A stretch of 64,000 nt of DNA, taken from contig NC_080420.1 in NCBI RefSeq assembly GCF_029873635.1, positions 27,643,032-27,707,031 on the forward strand, given 5' to 3'. This document shows positions 12,284 to 23,658 of the stretch, in pieces. Source of the stretch: Malania oleifera. Lineage: Eukaryota; Streptophyta; Magnoliopsida; Santalales; Ximeniaceae. How positions within the stretch are numbered: the stretch's first letter is position 1; each line of letters begins with the position of its first letter. The notes under the pieces were generated by a model. The model searched no databases and had not been told where the DNA came from. It was given only the letters and a program-made list of their open reading frames with translations. The position numbers were made by a program, and so were the translations under genes.

Positions 12284-13353
12284 GTATGTATAGTGTTCTG
12301 CTATATATCTAACCATAGTTCATTTTGTATTTCATGATTGAAAGCATTTGTGTACTGCATGCAGGTACCTCTAATAAATAAATGAAAAGAACTACAATAG
12401 GGGCATGAATTCTCCACGCTTCTCTGTGATATTATTGAGATTTCTTCGGAACTCATTCAAAATTCCTCACTCAAGGACGTCCAAGGGGAGACTTGATTGA
12501 CAAACTTGCTAGCTCTGTGTGGCTACTCTGAGCTAGCTACTACCTAATTTTAAAGTCCTCAGGTATGAAAGGAGGGCTTGAAATTCATTAAGAATGGAAG
12601 GCATACAAGAAAAGCCAAGTTAATTAAGAAGAAGATAAAGGGGGTACTATAAAGATCTTGAAACAGAAATAAAATTGACAAAAGGATCCATATGTGCGAT
12701 AATTATTTGAGCATCCCATCCCCCAAGAGTATACAGTTTAGGTTTTCCTTCAAGCTCCCACTTCTGATCGAATTGTTTCATTCAAATTGTGATCACACCC
12801 TTTTATTTAAATTTTCTTCTTCCAAGATCAATTCCAGAAAAACCGAAACTTGTTCTCTTATGGTGGAAATTACCTCCTTGTACAACATTACATATCTATC
12901 GCAGAAAGCCGTAAAGACAATGTGATGAATTGTGAATTCCAATTTTCAGTGCCCAACTGTTTGATGCTACCGTTTAAAATTATCAATTCATTTTTTTGAA
13001 TGATACTCAATAGATTCTCTACTCAGAGTTACTGCTAGGTTTGCTGCTTAGGTAGGACTGGTTAATTCACTGTGTGGATGTAGTGTGACACAGAAAGAGA
13101 GTGAGTTGAACAATATATATGATGATTAACACAATGACAAAACAATGGGATTGCCACAGAAAAGATTACAATGACCATCAATACAAATACATCATCTTCA
13201 AATTAATTCATGGAAATTTAAGGCAAGAAATTAATATTGTAGTTTTAGGATTCAACTGACCACTCATCACCACAGCATGCAGCAGAACTGAAGGAACACA
13301 ATAAGTTGATGTTGACAGCTATACAGCTTCCAATTCTCATCTTCCAAACTCAA
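11361..13353. other. Intergenic region 3' of the TCP gene, with microsatellites
   Basis: No convincing gene. It holds an (AAT)n run at about 11576-11604, TA then GA runs at about 11970-12006, an exact 33-bp tandem duplication (12017-12049 and 12050-12082, starting TAACCCTTCTGG), and a (TA)n run near 12260-12284. The end nearest 13353 would carry the 3' UTR of the minus-strand TCP gene; I see no clear polyadenylation signal to place its end. Confidence 0.55.
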
Positions 13354-14610
13354 TCAATATAGATTGTGATTTTTGCCAGGCAAATTATCAGCTTGATGGT
13401 CCTGAAGAAGCTGGGACTGCAAGCGAATGCTTGAGGCAGTAGCCATATAAATTGAACTAGGGTTTTCTTCTTGGTTGCTACCTGGGATCAATGAGTTCAT
13501 GGTTGCCATTGCATTGCCGTAACAAGAGTGGTTTCTTGACTTGTTGATCATGTTCCATTCCCCCGAAAAACCTGGAAAATCAATATTCCCGGCATTTACC
13601 CCACTCGAGACTGCAACATGGGGCTGATGATCGAAAATCAGAGACGATTTTGAGGAGCTTGTCATGCCCAAAAATTTCTCAATGATTCCCACAGTGGCCA
13701 TTTGATGTTCTAGCAAGTCAGTGCTGGGTTCTTCCACTTCTTGGCTTATTCCGATTTGATCTTCATCGCCCCCTGCAGCCTCAAAGGGAGGATTAGCATT
13801 AGGGTTTACTTCACAACAATGTTTTGATTTCTCAAGAGTTCTTATTTTCATTTTCTCTTTAGTTCTCTCCCTAGCCCTTGCTCTTGCCATCTCCCTGGAC
13901 ACTCTTGCGAGAGGATCATACGCCACTTTCCGAAGTATTTTCTTGTTTTTCTCATTCATGGAGGATTCACCATTTTCCTCAATTCCCCTTTTGTGCTCTC
14001 CATGATGGGCTGCAGCCTCCTGGATGCTCGAAACAACTTCGCACTCCGACGAACACGACCTGGAACTCTTCCCCCTGCTGCCGCTTCCTCCACTGCCACC
14101 GCCACCACCGTTGCCGCTGCCAGTGGCAATGTGCTTTACCTGGGCGAGGTTTCCGGTGAGTTCCTTGATCGCTGCCTTCGACTTGGTGAAGAGCCACTCA
14201 ATTGTTTTGCTGGCCTTGTCAAACCCTAACATGTCTTGGAGATCGAAAAACTTTCGGGCAATCTGAAGAGACAGCCTCATTCTCCGGTCCCTCGGCCCTT
14301 TGGCCGTGCAGATCTTGCTGTGCCGGTCCTTCTTGCCAGTTCTCTTCCGCGGAGCTGACTTCCTGCCACCGGTGCCCTTCTTTCTTGGTAGGGGCTCGGC
14401 TGCGGCATCGGCGTTCGGCCTGTGGTTAACTTCGGTCTGGGGTGGAACTATGGAGAAATTATGGTGTGACAAGAAGTGAGTCATGAGCAGTTCATCATCA
14501 TTGACAAGGAAGGGCTCTGCAGGGAAGTGCAGGAAGGATGGATTAGGGCTTTCATTATGATAATTCGTGGAGGATTTGGAGAGCATTGTATGGTTGCTAG
14601 AAGGAAACAT
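13354..14610 (-). CDS. BRC1-like: TCP transcription factor, class II CYC/TB1 group, BRANCHED1-like
   Basis: An uninterrupted 418-residue protein and the only intact gene in the window. Residues 92-152 form the TCP domain: basic region [19 protein letters not shown], then helix-loop-helix with [15 protein letters not shown] and [16 protein letters not shown]. Residues 186-195 ([10 protein letters not shown]) are the ECE motif found in the CYC/TB1 clade. The R domain near 236-253 ([16 protein letters not shown]) is the arginine-rich helix of that clade. A glycine/serine linker spans about 164-180. The start MFPSSN and the C-terminal IEKFLGM segment favour the BRC1/TB1 (CYC1) branch over CYC2, which is inference. 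Known members act in the nucleus, bind DNA as dimers and restrain axillary bud outgrowth. The first ATG is preferred because MFPSSN is typical of BRC1-type proteins. A downstream intron in the 3' UTR cannot be excluded. Confidence 0.95.
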   Translation of the reverse strand: MFPSSNHTMLSKSSTNYHNESPNPSFLHFPAEPFLVNDDELLMTHFLSHHNFSIVPPQTEVNHRPNADAAAEPLPRKKGTGGRKSAPRKRTGKKDRHSKICTAKGPRDRRMRLSLQIARKFFDLQDMLGFDKASKTIEWLFTKSKAAIKELTGNLAQVKHIATGSGNGGGGGSGGSGSRGKSSRSCSSECEVVSSIQEAAAHHGEHKRGIEENGESSMNEKNKKILRKVAYDPLARVSREMARARARERTKEKMKIRTLEKSKHCCEVNPNANPPFEAAGGDEDQIGISQEVEEPSTDLLEHQMATVGIIEKFLGMTSSSKSSLIFDHQPHVAVSSGVNAGNIDFPGFSGEWNMINKSRNHSCYGNAMATMNSLIPGSNQEENPSSIYMATASSIRLQSQLLQDHQADNLPGKNHNLY

Positions 14611-14949
14611 CCGTGGTTATATAAATAGTTGCACCGTTTGGATTTGAGAATGAAACATCTAGTTACTGGTGCATGACTGGTGGTGGCAGTGGTGGTGGTG
14701 GTGGTGATGGTGAGAGTAGTGGTGGTGGGAAGAAAAGGGTAAGAGGAATCTATGGGGAGTGTATTGAGTCAGAAAGTGGTATTTATTATGGATAACAAGG
14801 GGTTGCGTTACTTGTGTATATATTTTTTTTCTTCATCATCCATCTTTTAGGTTGAAAGGGATTGTTGTTGGGTTGCAGCTAGGGCAGAGAGAGAGAAGGA
14901 GATGGGTGTGAAAGTGAGTGGAGATGAAACACGAATGATGGTGACGGTT

Positions 14950-14955
14950 CACGTG
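14950..14955. promoter_or_regulatory. G-box (CACGTG)
   Basis: A perfect palindromic G-box about 340 bp upstream of the TCP start codon. G-boxes are bound by bZIP and bHLH (including PIF) factors. Light and shade control of branching genes makes this a reasonable but untested candidate site. Confidence 0.45.
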
Positions 14956-15012
14956 GGAGCAGGTAAGAGCCTGATAGCAACCAGTCCTTTCGATCCTGTG
15001 CTCTCCTGCCCA

Positions 15013-15015
<3 letters not shown>

Positions 15016-15052
<37 letters not shown>
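15016..15052. repeat. (GA)n microsatellite upstream of the TCP gene
   Basis: About 18 GA units on the plus strand, read as CT in gene orientation. It lies about 400 bp upstream of the start codon. GA/CT tracts in plant promoters can bind BBR/BPC proteins; here that is only a possibility. Confidence 0.9.
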
Positions 15053-15055
<3 letters not shown>

Positions 15056-15435
15056 AGAGCAATAAGGGAATTCATGATCAGGAGTAGCGGTGGGCACTCT
15101 ATGAAACCTAGAAAAGGACAATTATTTGAAGAGATCAGGGCATGCATGTGCTTCTATCTCTTCCTTCACACTGCCTGCTGCTGCTTTACCACCATTGAAG
15201 CCCTATGCTTCTTTGACTGGGTGTCGACCAAACTCACTTTCATCAGTACTTAGTTCTTTTATTTATTTATTTATTATTTTCTTCTTTTTCTTGTTTTAAA
15301 AAAAAACTCCCAAACTCATCTTTGCTCTCTTTCTCTCTCTCATAGGTGTTCCTCCAAATTCGTAGTTATGCATGTCTCTTTCATCTTTTGGTGTGTTTCC
15401 AGTTACCCACTGCCCACTGATAATTTCCACAAACC

Positions 15436-15438
<3 letters not shown>

Positions 15439-15488
<50 letters not shown>
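15439..15488. repeat. (TC)n microsatellite upstream of the TCP gene
   Basis: About 25 TC units, in opposite orientation to the GA tract some 390 bp away. The two tracts are therefore complementary and could pair as a large foldback. The short open frames across both tracts are repeat translation. Confidence 0.9.
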
Positions 15489-15493
<5 letters not shown>

Positions 15494-15600
15494 CTGTCAA
15501 AGAGAAAACAGAGTCAGTGCATCTTTGATATGTACTTTACTTCATGAACAGGAGCCTTCCTCCGAACCCTAACCCTAAGCCATCGATCAGTGCGCTATGT

Positions 15601-16951
15601 GGAAATAGTAAATTGGCATGGTATATATATGGGCAAAAACCCCAATATGATCGTTTTTTCCATATTTACATGCCGTCTTCAAACTCTTTTCCTTATAGTT
15701 TGATGGCTAAGCCATTAGCCATCTACATACCCTAGATCTAGGGCCTGATATTAATACACAGGAGACCATCCTTCATGAAATCTAGGGTTTGGTCTGCTCA
15801 GTATGATTTCATGGACACAACTCTTGTGCATGGGAAATTTATACAGTAGACGTTCCCTATATGTTATTGTGTTTGTATTTTAAATATTGTGCGGAGGGAG
15901 AGGTCTCTATATAATTTTTCCTATAATGGATTGGAGGGTGACGCAATAAAAATAGACACACACCAATAGTGATTAACAACAAAAGAAGGTAACATTGGGA
16001 GTAAAGTCCATGCCTGGACTTCTTTCTAGCTCATTAAAGTTTATTTACATACATTCTAGACTTGGGCCCTAGATTTAAGGAAATAACAAAGGTTTACGCA
16101 AATAATATAAAAGCTATGTAATTATAGTAATTTTAAAAGAATATTAATTAATTAATTAATTAATTTGTAGATTACTTAAATTTTTATTTTGATCACTTTA
16201 AGAACCAAAAAAAAAAAAAAAAAATGTAATTGAAATTTTTTATAAATTTCCTTAATAATAAATTTTGATCATTTTAAGAACAACAAAAGGACAATGTAAT
16301 TGAAACTTGTCATCAATTTCCTTAACAATGAATAGTAGTGAGCATGTATATTTAAATTTACTATTTTTTATGGGATAATGGTGCATTAAAAAATAATGTG
16401 AAGTTGTAGAAATTAATTTACATAATTTTATGGTCATAAATAATTTATCAAACCACTTGTATACATAGATATGCAAATTGAAACCATAAGATAAGTTGTA
16501 AACTTTGGGCATTATGAGAACGGTAATTGAATTAAAAATATATTATTGAAAACCCCCTTGGTTTACTTAGTTAATTGTGTGTCTGTCTACTGATATCACA
16601 AGATATTTAATAATTTACATTTATGATAATTTTACACATTGCTTGTTTAAGACTTGTTATGTTTGGATCAAGGTTTTTGTTTGGGGAAGGGAAACACATA
16701 AAAATAAGAAATAAATTCATTTTTCACTACAATTTTCTATATTAAATACTATAAAAAATAAATATTTGTTCTAATATAACTAAAAATTAATAAAATTTAA
16801 TTTTAAAGATAAGTAAAATCAAATTATTTCACTCATTTGATATATTTTTTATTTTCTTTCTTACTTACCTTGATAACCAAGCATGAAAAGGTGTATTCAT
16901 CCATGTTTTTCTTTCCTTTCTCCAATACTTTCCAAATTTCAAACATACCTT
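15601..16951. other. Intergenic AT-rich DNA with a local tandem duplication
   Basis: No gene seen. An (ATTA)n run is present at about 16141-16164. A unit of roughly 75 bp beginning TTTTGATCA occurs twice in tandem (about 16190-16262 and 16263-16335). The first copy contains a poly-A expansion. Confidence 0.55.
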
Positions 16952-17155
16952 TTTTTTTGGATATGCTGAGTTTCCTGGGCTTACGCGCTAGACTAATCCC
17001 ATGCCTATGTCAGCTGTACCCTCAGCCAACATATATGAGGTAAATCGCGGATGTGCGCTGCAGGCGGTAGGGTTTGAACACCAGACTTTACCTTTATCCA
17101 AGAGTGTTTGGTGAACCTCCTTACCATCTGAGCTTATGCCCGGGGGCTAATTACG
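16952..17155 (-). mobile_element. tRNA-derived SINE, antisense
   Basis: Read on the minus strand, the element opens CCCCCGGGCATAAGCTCAGA. An A-box-like segment (TAAGCTCAGATGG) is followed by a B-box-like GTGTTCAAACCC at tRNA spacing, together forming an internal RNA polymerase III promoter. It ends in an A-rich tail, seen as a T run at 16952-16959. Perfect 10-bp flanking repeats AACATACCTT (16942-16951 and 17156-17165) mark target-site duplication by LINE-type retrotransposition. Confidence 0.85.
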
Positions 17156-17165
17156 AACATACCTT

Positions 17166-17444
17166 AAATGAACAATAAAATTTAAATACATTGATTAAAT
17201 AAAGAGTAAAAAATTAATCGTCATTTATAAATGTGTTTAACCATGCCTTATAATGCGAGGCTTTGGGGTGTAAAAAAAAAAATCATCATCACATTCCTTA
17301 TATTTTTTGAAATTAACTTGAATTATGAATTAACCAAATATCTAAATTTAATTGATTTTTGGCATGAATTTGGTACTATATTGTTGGAATTACATTATTA
17401 TTATATTTTTAAAACACGTGTAATAAAAAATAGCCAATAGTATT
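17166..17444. other. AT-rich spacer
   Basis: No feature recognised between the SINE and the following LTR. Confidence 0.5.
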
Positions 17445-19066
17445 TGTTGGCCGTAGGGTCGAGTCTAGAGGGGGGGTGAATGGACTCTTTTGTGTATTTT
17501 CACCTTTCTCTACAAAAAATAAAATTGGCAAGATACAAATGATTATATCACAATATAAAGAATATAAATCATGCACAAGAAGTAAATTAAAGAGAAGGAA
17601 AGAAAAGCTTAACACCGAAGTTAACGTGGTTCGGTCCCTTGTCTACATCCACTCCTTGAGTCACACCCAAGGTTTCCATAATCCACTAACACAACTCCTT
17701 CACTGGCGGAGAAGCCTTCACACCACGGGAAAAAATCCCTTTCGCTCACCAAGAGCCTTTAGACACGGGAACAAATCTCTGTCGCTCACCAAAAGCCTTT
17801 CCGCAAAGTTCACCAAGAACCCTTGCAATCCGGTTCACCTAGAACCCTTTCATAACAAATGGAAGAAAACAATTACAAATACAAATGCTCCTTGAATGAA
17901 CAGATATTTGATACAATCAAATCCTCACACAATCTTTCTCAAAGTAATGTATCACACTAGGATTGAAGAGAAATAAAGAAGTTGAGCACAAATATGGTGA
18001 ACTAATTGAAGTGTGCTTGCAAATGTTGATTAAGATTTTGAACAAGCTTTTGGACTTGTTTTTATAGGAAAAACGAGCAACTAGCCGTTTTATGGTTGTT
18101 GGGCTAATATAATAATTGTTTGCATTGAAAATTAGTTGTTTATAGCCGTTAGGTGTAGAACCCCAATGCAAACCATCGATGGTTTACCCTAAACCATTGG
18201 CGGTTTCCCTAGGCATAAATTCAATTTAGCTTACTGCCTCAAACCGTCAATGCACCTGGGCCATACTATCGACGATTTGCCCTATTTCTTCGCAAACTTG
18301 ATATTCTTGTTTACTTAGGTGCATGGTTTTGGTTTTAACCAAACGGAGATCAAGTGTATAAAAGATTTACAATACTAGGATGATTTAAAACTTGTCCTAT
18401 ATGAAAACATAGTAAGTATAGGATATTTACGTAAAACTCTTTTTTTTTTTGGTTATTTGAAAACTCATTAAGTTTTGTTCTAAGAGTTTGGTGATATCTT
18501 ATATACTTATATCCTAATATGAAATGCAATTAAACCCCAGGGTGTGGTTCAGGTGGTAGTACGGGTTACGGGAGTGCCTTTCACGAGATCAAGTGTTCAA
18601 ACCCTCCCGGGCTTGTTTCCGCCCCTGGACTCCTGAATTTACCCTCCCTTTGGAGTTGTGGGGTCAACTTCAAGGGGCGCAGGATTAGTCATGTGGACCG
18701 TAAAATGGACGTGTGGATACCAGATGCGTATTCCAAAAAATATGAAATGCAATTGCTCGAATTTTTCTCAATGATCTTACGTGAAATAAAACCGCAAGAG
18801 TTACAGTAGTTTCTACCTCAAACACCCCCTATTATACTAAGACATTGTTGTATGTGCTTGAGTCCTTCCAAGTGATTGTCCACTTTGATATTTCCTAGTT
18901 GAATGTCCACTTAATCCGATCTTTACATTTGATTCGATATCTTTATGTATTTGTCACTTGTAATTGTACTAACTTGATCTGCAAAGATAGGTTACACTTA
19001 TAACTAAAGATAGGTTAATTTCATTAAAACACATTAAATATGATTATGTAACCCGTAAGGCTAACA
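17445..19066 (-). repeat. LTR (minus strand) of a retrotransposon, 1.6 kb
   Basis: In plus-strand coordinates it begins TGTTGGCCGTAGGG and ends AAGGCTAACA, so on the minus strand it runs TGTTAGCC...GGCCAACA with canonical TG...CA ends. Immediately 5' on the minus strand is a purine-rich tract (AAAAAATGGGAGAT), making this the 3' LTR of an element whose interior lies to the right. The part at 17624-17660 contains the conserved motif GTGGATGTAG...CCGAACCAC. A SINE is inserted within it (18532-18738). It carries TCGA-centred palindromes near 18170-18280, one of them perfect (AAACCATCGATGGTTT, 18170-18185). Confidence 0.8.
18532..18738 (+). mobile_element. tRNA-derived SINE inserted in the LTR
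   Basis: It begins AAACCCCAGGGTGTGG, with an A-box-like TGGTTCAGGTGGTAG and a B-box-like GTGTTCAAACCC. The tail is A-rich (TTCCAAAAA). It is flanked by a 16-bp direct repeat AATATGAAATGCAATT at 18516-18531 and 18739-18754. Its body shares GGATTAGTC and the tRNA-like head with the antisense SINE at 16952, so the two probably belong to related families. It inserted after the surrounding LTR was in place. Confidence 0.9.
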
Positions 19067-19688
19067 ATCTCCCATTTTTTGATAATGTCTAACTTGTTAA
19101 GAGTTTACTGGATCTTTGCATTTGAGTTTGTACCTGTCATAACTTGTTGGCAAAGATAAGTTTACCCAGAACCACTAATGGGTTATTATCATCAAAATAT
19201 GACAATTTGGATCATGTAGCTACTAAAACTAATAATTCCCCCCTTTTCGATGATGGCAAACCATTGGTATTCTTCCAGTATATAATTTTAAAACTCCCCC
19301 CCTTAATTTATGCATACTATTGAATGATATGAAAATTTACTTCCCCTTACTATATGCATATAAGACAAATAAAACCTTTTGAAATCTATATTTCATAAAC
19401 ATGCAATTTATTGGAAAGTTCATTTAATATAGAACAACAAGCAATCACTGAACTTTCATTAGGAGACAATATGCAACAAATCTGATTTTTCATTTATAAC
19501 AATAGGTAGCACATTACAGATTTGTCTTTCATACATAAAAACCATATGCAAATGAAAGTATTAAAAGATAATAACAACAACTAAAGACATAAAAAAAAAG
19601 TTATAGAAGCATCAACAAAAGTATAGTAGCAACATCCAATAATCTTCTCCCCATTTGAGCATCATCAAAAAGAGAAGATCTAGTCATT
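19067..19688 (-). other. 3' non-coding interior of the minus-strand LTR element
   Basis: It lies between the LTR and the coiled-coil reading frame. It holds several C-runs (purine tracts on the minus strand: near 19071, 19233-19240 and 19298-19304) and no coding frame. Spaced purine tracts upstream of the 3' LTR are also seen in the copia array further right. Confidence 0.5.
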
Positions 19689-19802
19689 TCACCTAACAAG
19701 CTCGAACATCCTATCTAGACTGAATTCAATGCTGTCAAAACGAGTGGTAAACCCCTATTCTAGTGAACTGAGGCGTGCCTCCATCCCCTGCTCCATAGAA
19801 CT
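19689..19802 (-). pseudogene. C-terminal part of an 11-residue-repeat (coiled-coil) ORF of an LTR element
   Basis: On the minus strand the frame reads SSMEQGMEARLSSLE, a stop, then GFTTRFDSIEFSLDRMFEL and a terminal stop at 19689-19691. It is the end of a chain of 11-residue units with consensus G-[MF]-[DE]-A-R-[IL]-S-S-x-E-Q; the rest lies at 26501-26710. The CACTA transposon sits exactly between the two parts. A hendecad repeat with hydrophobics at fixed positions predicts a coiled coil. I do not recognise the protein. It could be a gag or an additional ORF of the host element. Confidence 0.65.
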
Positions 19803-19814
19803 CACTACAAAAAA

Positions 19815-20300
19815 TAAGTTTATTAGTGAAGGATCAAAACCGTCACTAATAATCCCAAAACCGTCACTAATAATATTAGTTACGATTTCAAATTAGTTGG
19901 TATATCTACCGTTACTAATAATTATTAGTGACGAATATTGAAACCGTCACTAATAATATAGTATTAGTGACGGATTATAACCGTCACTAAAATCCTAATA
20001 CCGTCACTATAAATTCTAAATCGGTTCGACTCAAAATTGTCACTAATAGTAGGGAATTAGTGACGAATTTCAAAATCGTCACTAATAGTAGGGTATTAGT
20101 GATGGTTTTGAAATTCATCACTAATGCCCTACTATTAATGACAGTTTTGAATCCTTCACTAATATTATACTATTAGTGACGATTTTGAAATTCGTCACTA
20201 ATATCCTAGTATTAGTGACGATTTTGAATCCTTCACTAATACTTAAAATATGGACAATTATTAGTGACGATTTTAAAATTATCACTAATAATTTTAAAAT
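19815..20300. repeat. Left subterminal repeat block of the CACTA element
   Basis: More than fifteen copies in both orientations of TTAGTGACGR / YCGTCACTAA with spacers of roughly 10-40 bp. Examples are CCGTCACTAATAATCC and TTAGTGACGATTTTGAAATT. Many adjacent copies are inverted with respect to each other, giving hairpin potential. Confidence 0.85.
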
Positions 20301-21239
20301 TAATAATTTTTTTAATCATTATATTCCGTAAAAATCTGTAATTATATTTTTCGCATACATAACATTAAACCATAATTAATAAAAAATTCATAAATTATTC
20401 AAAATTCTAATTCAAATACAAATACATTATACAAATTTAATTAAAATACATAAATTCCATTTGTTCAAATAACAAAAAAAATATTTTAAAAATCAAATTG
20501 AAATAGAAATACATTATACAAATTCAAATTAAAATATAGAAATTCCATTTGTTCAGATAAAAAAAAAATTATGAAAAAATAATCAATAGTTGCATCTGAC
20601 TGTAGTGCATGATATTGTGCTGATGTTATGACAGCTGCAAACCCTACAAATTAAAAATTATAAAAAAAAAATTAGTATATGATTTTTTATCATATATGTA
20701 TACGTACCATAAGTATCAATGATTTGATAGTAAAATAATCGGACATTCGGACACTAATGCGAAAGAAAAAACTAAAAAAAAAAACTCGAGAGAAGTATAA
20801 CAATTTAAGTGCAGTTATGGGAAACGTACATCAGAGGAATTACTGATGAGTTCGCAAAAAGATTTAGTCATTCGGTATATTATGGATAGTAATCTGCAAT
20901 GATGTTCACATAAAGGATGGAGTTTTAATATTCGTTTAACTTTCACTTATCATTTCAAAAATATTTTAACGTTCATTTTATCATAATTATCTTTGTACAT
21001 GATTTTATTTTGATAAATTTTAACGAAATTTTGGCAGCATGCCGTCTTTAAATTGGACATTTTCCCATAAAATTTGCACTTGAAACCTGGTTATTTTCAA
21101 CAAATAAATCATTTCAAACATGCAGCAACCTAAATCAGCTACCAGCATGCAATTCACAATATACTGCATCAGTCATGCAGTTGGCGTTCAACACAAACAT
21201 GTATTCCAATAATTCAATTTACAATTCATATAACATAAT
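20301..21239. other. CACTA interior shared with the second copy
   Basis: AT-rich, with no gene. The segment at about 20300-20750 aligns by eye with 29340-29800 in the second CACTA copy, e.g. GTAGTGCATGA near 20607 and 29680. This shows that both copies descend from one family. The phrase AAATTTTGGCAGCATGCCGT near 21028 recurs in diverged form at about 29880, 30330 and 30530. Confidence 0.65.
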
Positions 21240-21955
21240 ATCATCCATAAAAAAATATTAAAATATTATATTGGTTAAAATCAATTAACTGATTTAACCA
21301 ACATTCGGTTCGGTTAGTTTTGAGTTCAATTAAATATGGAATTTCAATCAGTTTGACTAATGATTTTTTTTAACCAAATTTTTTTGATTAATTCGGTTAA
21401 TTAACCAAATTCACCAAACAGACCAAATGCTCACCCCTAAAGGTTGTCCCTTTGTTGTTAGCTGGTTTTCCAAAGGAGATGTTGGAGAAGGCAGTCCAGA
21501 GATTTTTGAAACCTCAGAGGTCCGACATTTTTGAAACCTTAGAGGAGGTCTCTGTATTTTTGGAAAACTTCAAAAGAGATGAGTGTCTTTTGCCCATGTA
21601 TTTATTTTTGATATATATTATTTATATTATACATTTCTGTACAATAGTTTATATCTTATAGTTGAAAAATAGTATGCACTAAATATTTTTTGGATGATTA
21701 AATTTATATAAATAAAGTGTAAATGCTCAAACTAAATAAAAATTCAAGTAAAATATTTAATTTTTCTTTAAAAAATTATAATGATTTGAAAATTAGTTCA
21801 TATTGAATTATCAAACAGAACTGTTGGTTAATCAAACCATAGTGAACCAAAAGGTTTAGATCGATTTCGATTTACAAAAGCACCAAACCTAAACTTTTGG
21901 TTCGTTTCAATTTTGGAAGTTTTGATTTGGGTAACAAAATCATGAACAACCCCAT
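21240..21955. mobile_element. Probable small insertion rich in GGTT/AACC words
   Basis: Both flanks are made of TTCGGTTCGGTTAG, GGTTAATTAACC and similar words. The outer sequences GGGGTGAGCA (reverse complement near 21425-21437) and GGGGTTGTTCA (reverse complement near 21945-21955) resemble termini of a common plant hAT-like MITE type. Between them, a 69-codon frame (21452-21661) contains FPKEMLEKAVQRFLK and FETLEEVSVFLENFK. I do not recognise that peptide; it may be another captured fragment. Confidence 0.3.
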
Positions 21956-23658
21956 TAGAGACTAGTATCATAAGGTCAATAATAAGAAATGTAAGGATGT
22001 TCAATAGCTAGTGAAGCTAGAGGCTAAGGTTAATACCACTCATGTCAAAATTTAGAAATCTTCTATACTTATCCTCAATTACTATGATAGAGCAAAGGAG
22101 AAAAACACAAAGCGATTAGCAGTATAGAATCACATCGTTGATGTGCACCACAATCATTTTAGAGTGAAGATGACATTGGCCAATGAAGAGGATTCGCTTC
22201 AATGGCTATGAAATCTATCTACCCTTGTCATGATACTAGGATAATTAGACTAAGACTCTTTTTATGTTGTGTTTCTCTAGCTAAAGTCCCAAGCACTACA
22301 GAAATTAAAATAAACCTAAACAAAACCTAATATTTGCTTCAAATCGTTTTCCATATTAGCCTCGATGATGCTGGTTGTGCATTTTATTTCAGCGATTTTC
22401 TGAGAATAACTTGTTTTACCTCTAAATAATCAGCTTCATGCTAGGTGAGGTTAGTTTAAATGATACTCATCATGCGCTTCACTTGGCAATCTTCTTGTAA
22501 GCCTACAGGAAAATCCTAAAATTATGCTATTATGACCATTAAGTGACACTCATCATCTATTAATGCATAAGCATATATATTTTTTTCCTTCTACACTTTG
22601 ATTGTCAAGAATATATTACCCTTTCTAGGTCGAATAGTGATTGACTCATGAACCATACTAGTGAGTTGGTTAAATTGGAACAGCCAAAGTCTCAAAGTTT
22701 GAGACCAAGCAGTGCTTCCATCAGTGACAAATTTTCTGCGAATTCTGAAGGGACTTTTCACGTTAAGCTAAAGTCATATTGAGAACTTGTAACATAGAGA
22801 ATTAAGTCATTTTATAACCAAGATAAATGCAGAACAATACCATAGACTGGCAGTCACTAACTCAGTACATCAGCTGTTGGAAGAAAAACCATGCCCGAAC
22901 TTGCTTTAGACCAACCCCTTCTTTTTGCACTAAAGCACCTATTTGTCGAATATATATCCATAGCATTGAATGTGCATAAATAAAAACATACTTATGTCAA
23001 TAATTTTGCCATTGTCAAACAATGACATGAGACCAATGGATTCATTGTTGACGTAAATGATGAATTGTTTTATTGCTGTATCAGTTAGTGTTTCTAGTCA
23101 CCACTGTTTTTGAAATACTTGATACAAAATGGCAATATAATTACCCATCAAACACTCAATGCAAACCTTGAGGCAATACAAGCTGAAACTATAATTTTAG
23201 ATATGCGCTCATTCGTATTTATACAAAATACGAATATGAATGTAGTTGAAAAAATCACAATGAAAAAAAAAAAAAAAAAAAGCTACTAACTGGCAATCCC
23301 TCCATTTTGACTCTTGCACAATCATATGCAAATGTATTATGAAAACCAAAAATAAATGCTTTGTGCACCAGGAAATGTTATACATATATGATGTTTAACC
23401 ATACTGGCAATCCTTCCCTTTAGAAAATTTGTAAAATAAGACAATCATGGAACCTATGACTCCTTAAGCCATAACTGTATGTGGATCAACCAGATGCTTC
23501 TAATGAACATGTTGATCCATTTCTTCGACAGCTAGGTAATTTTAAAAAGGGCAACACAAGCACAGGCAGATGCATAAGCCAAAGAAACAAAAATAAAAAT
23601 AAAATGGTAATGAAAAAAAAAATAAATAAAAAAAATATCAAGAAAATAGATGTAATAC
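21956..23658. other. CACTA interior without recognised gene
   Basis: No coding similarity recognised. A poly-A run lies at about 23262-23281, and A-rich low-complexity sequence follows at 23583-23640. The tract may contain introns of the captured kinase or unrelated filler. Confidence 0.45.

Larger units (their letters stand above)
14611..15600 (-). promoter_or_regulatory. Upstream region of the TCP gene
   Basis: Reading toward the gene, this region carries a telo-box-like AACCCTAACCCTAA (15565-15578), a long CT tract, a long GA tract, a G-box CACGTG, and two TATA-like sites. The TATA sequence at 14817-14822 lies about 205 bp from the ATG and is a plausible core promoter. A second one (TATTTATATAA, 14618-14628) is only about 8 bp from the ATG, too close to serve the annotated start. 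Regulatory roles are inferred from motif identity only. Confidence 0.5.

Noticed and set aside
13878..14429. Open frames antisense to or overlapping the TCP gene
   Set aside because: They are shadows of the GC-rich TCP coding region, with no recognisable domain.
14836..15572. Small frames with serine-leucine or arginine-glutamate runs
   Set aside because: They only translate the GA and CT microsatellites.
16952..18738. tRNA genes suggested by A-box and B-box words
   Set aside because: The flanking sequence, A-rich tails and target duplications show SINEs; no cloverleaf 3' half is present.
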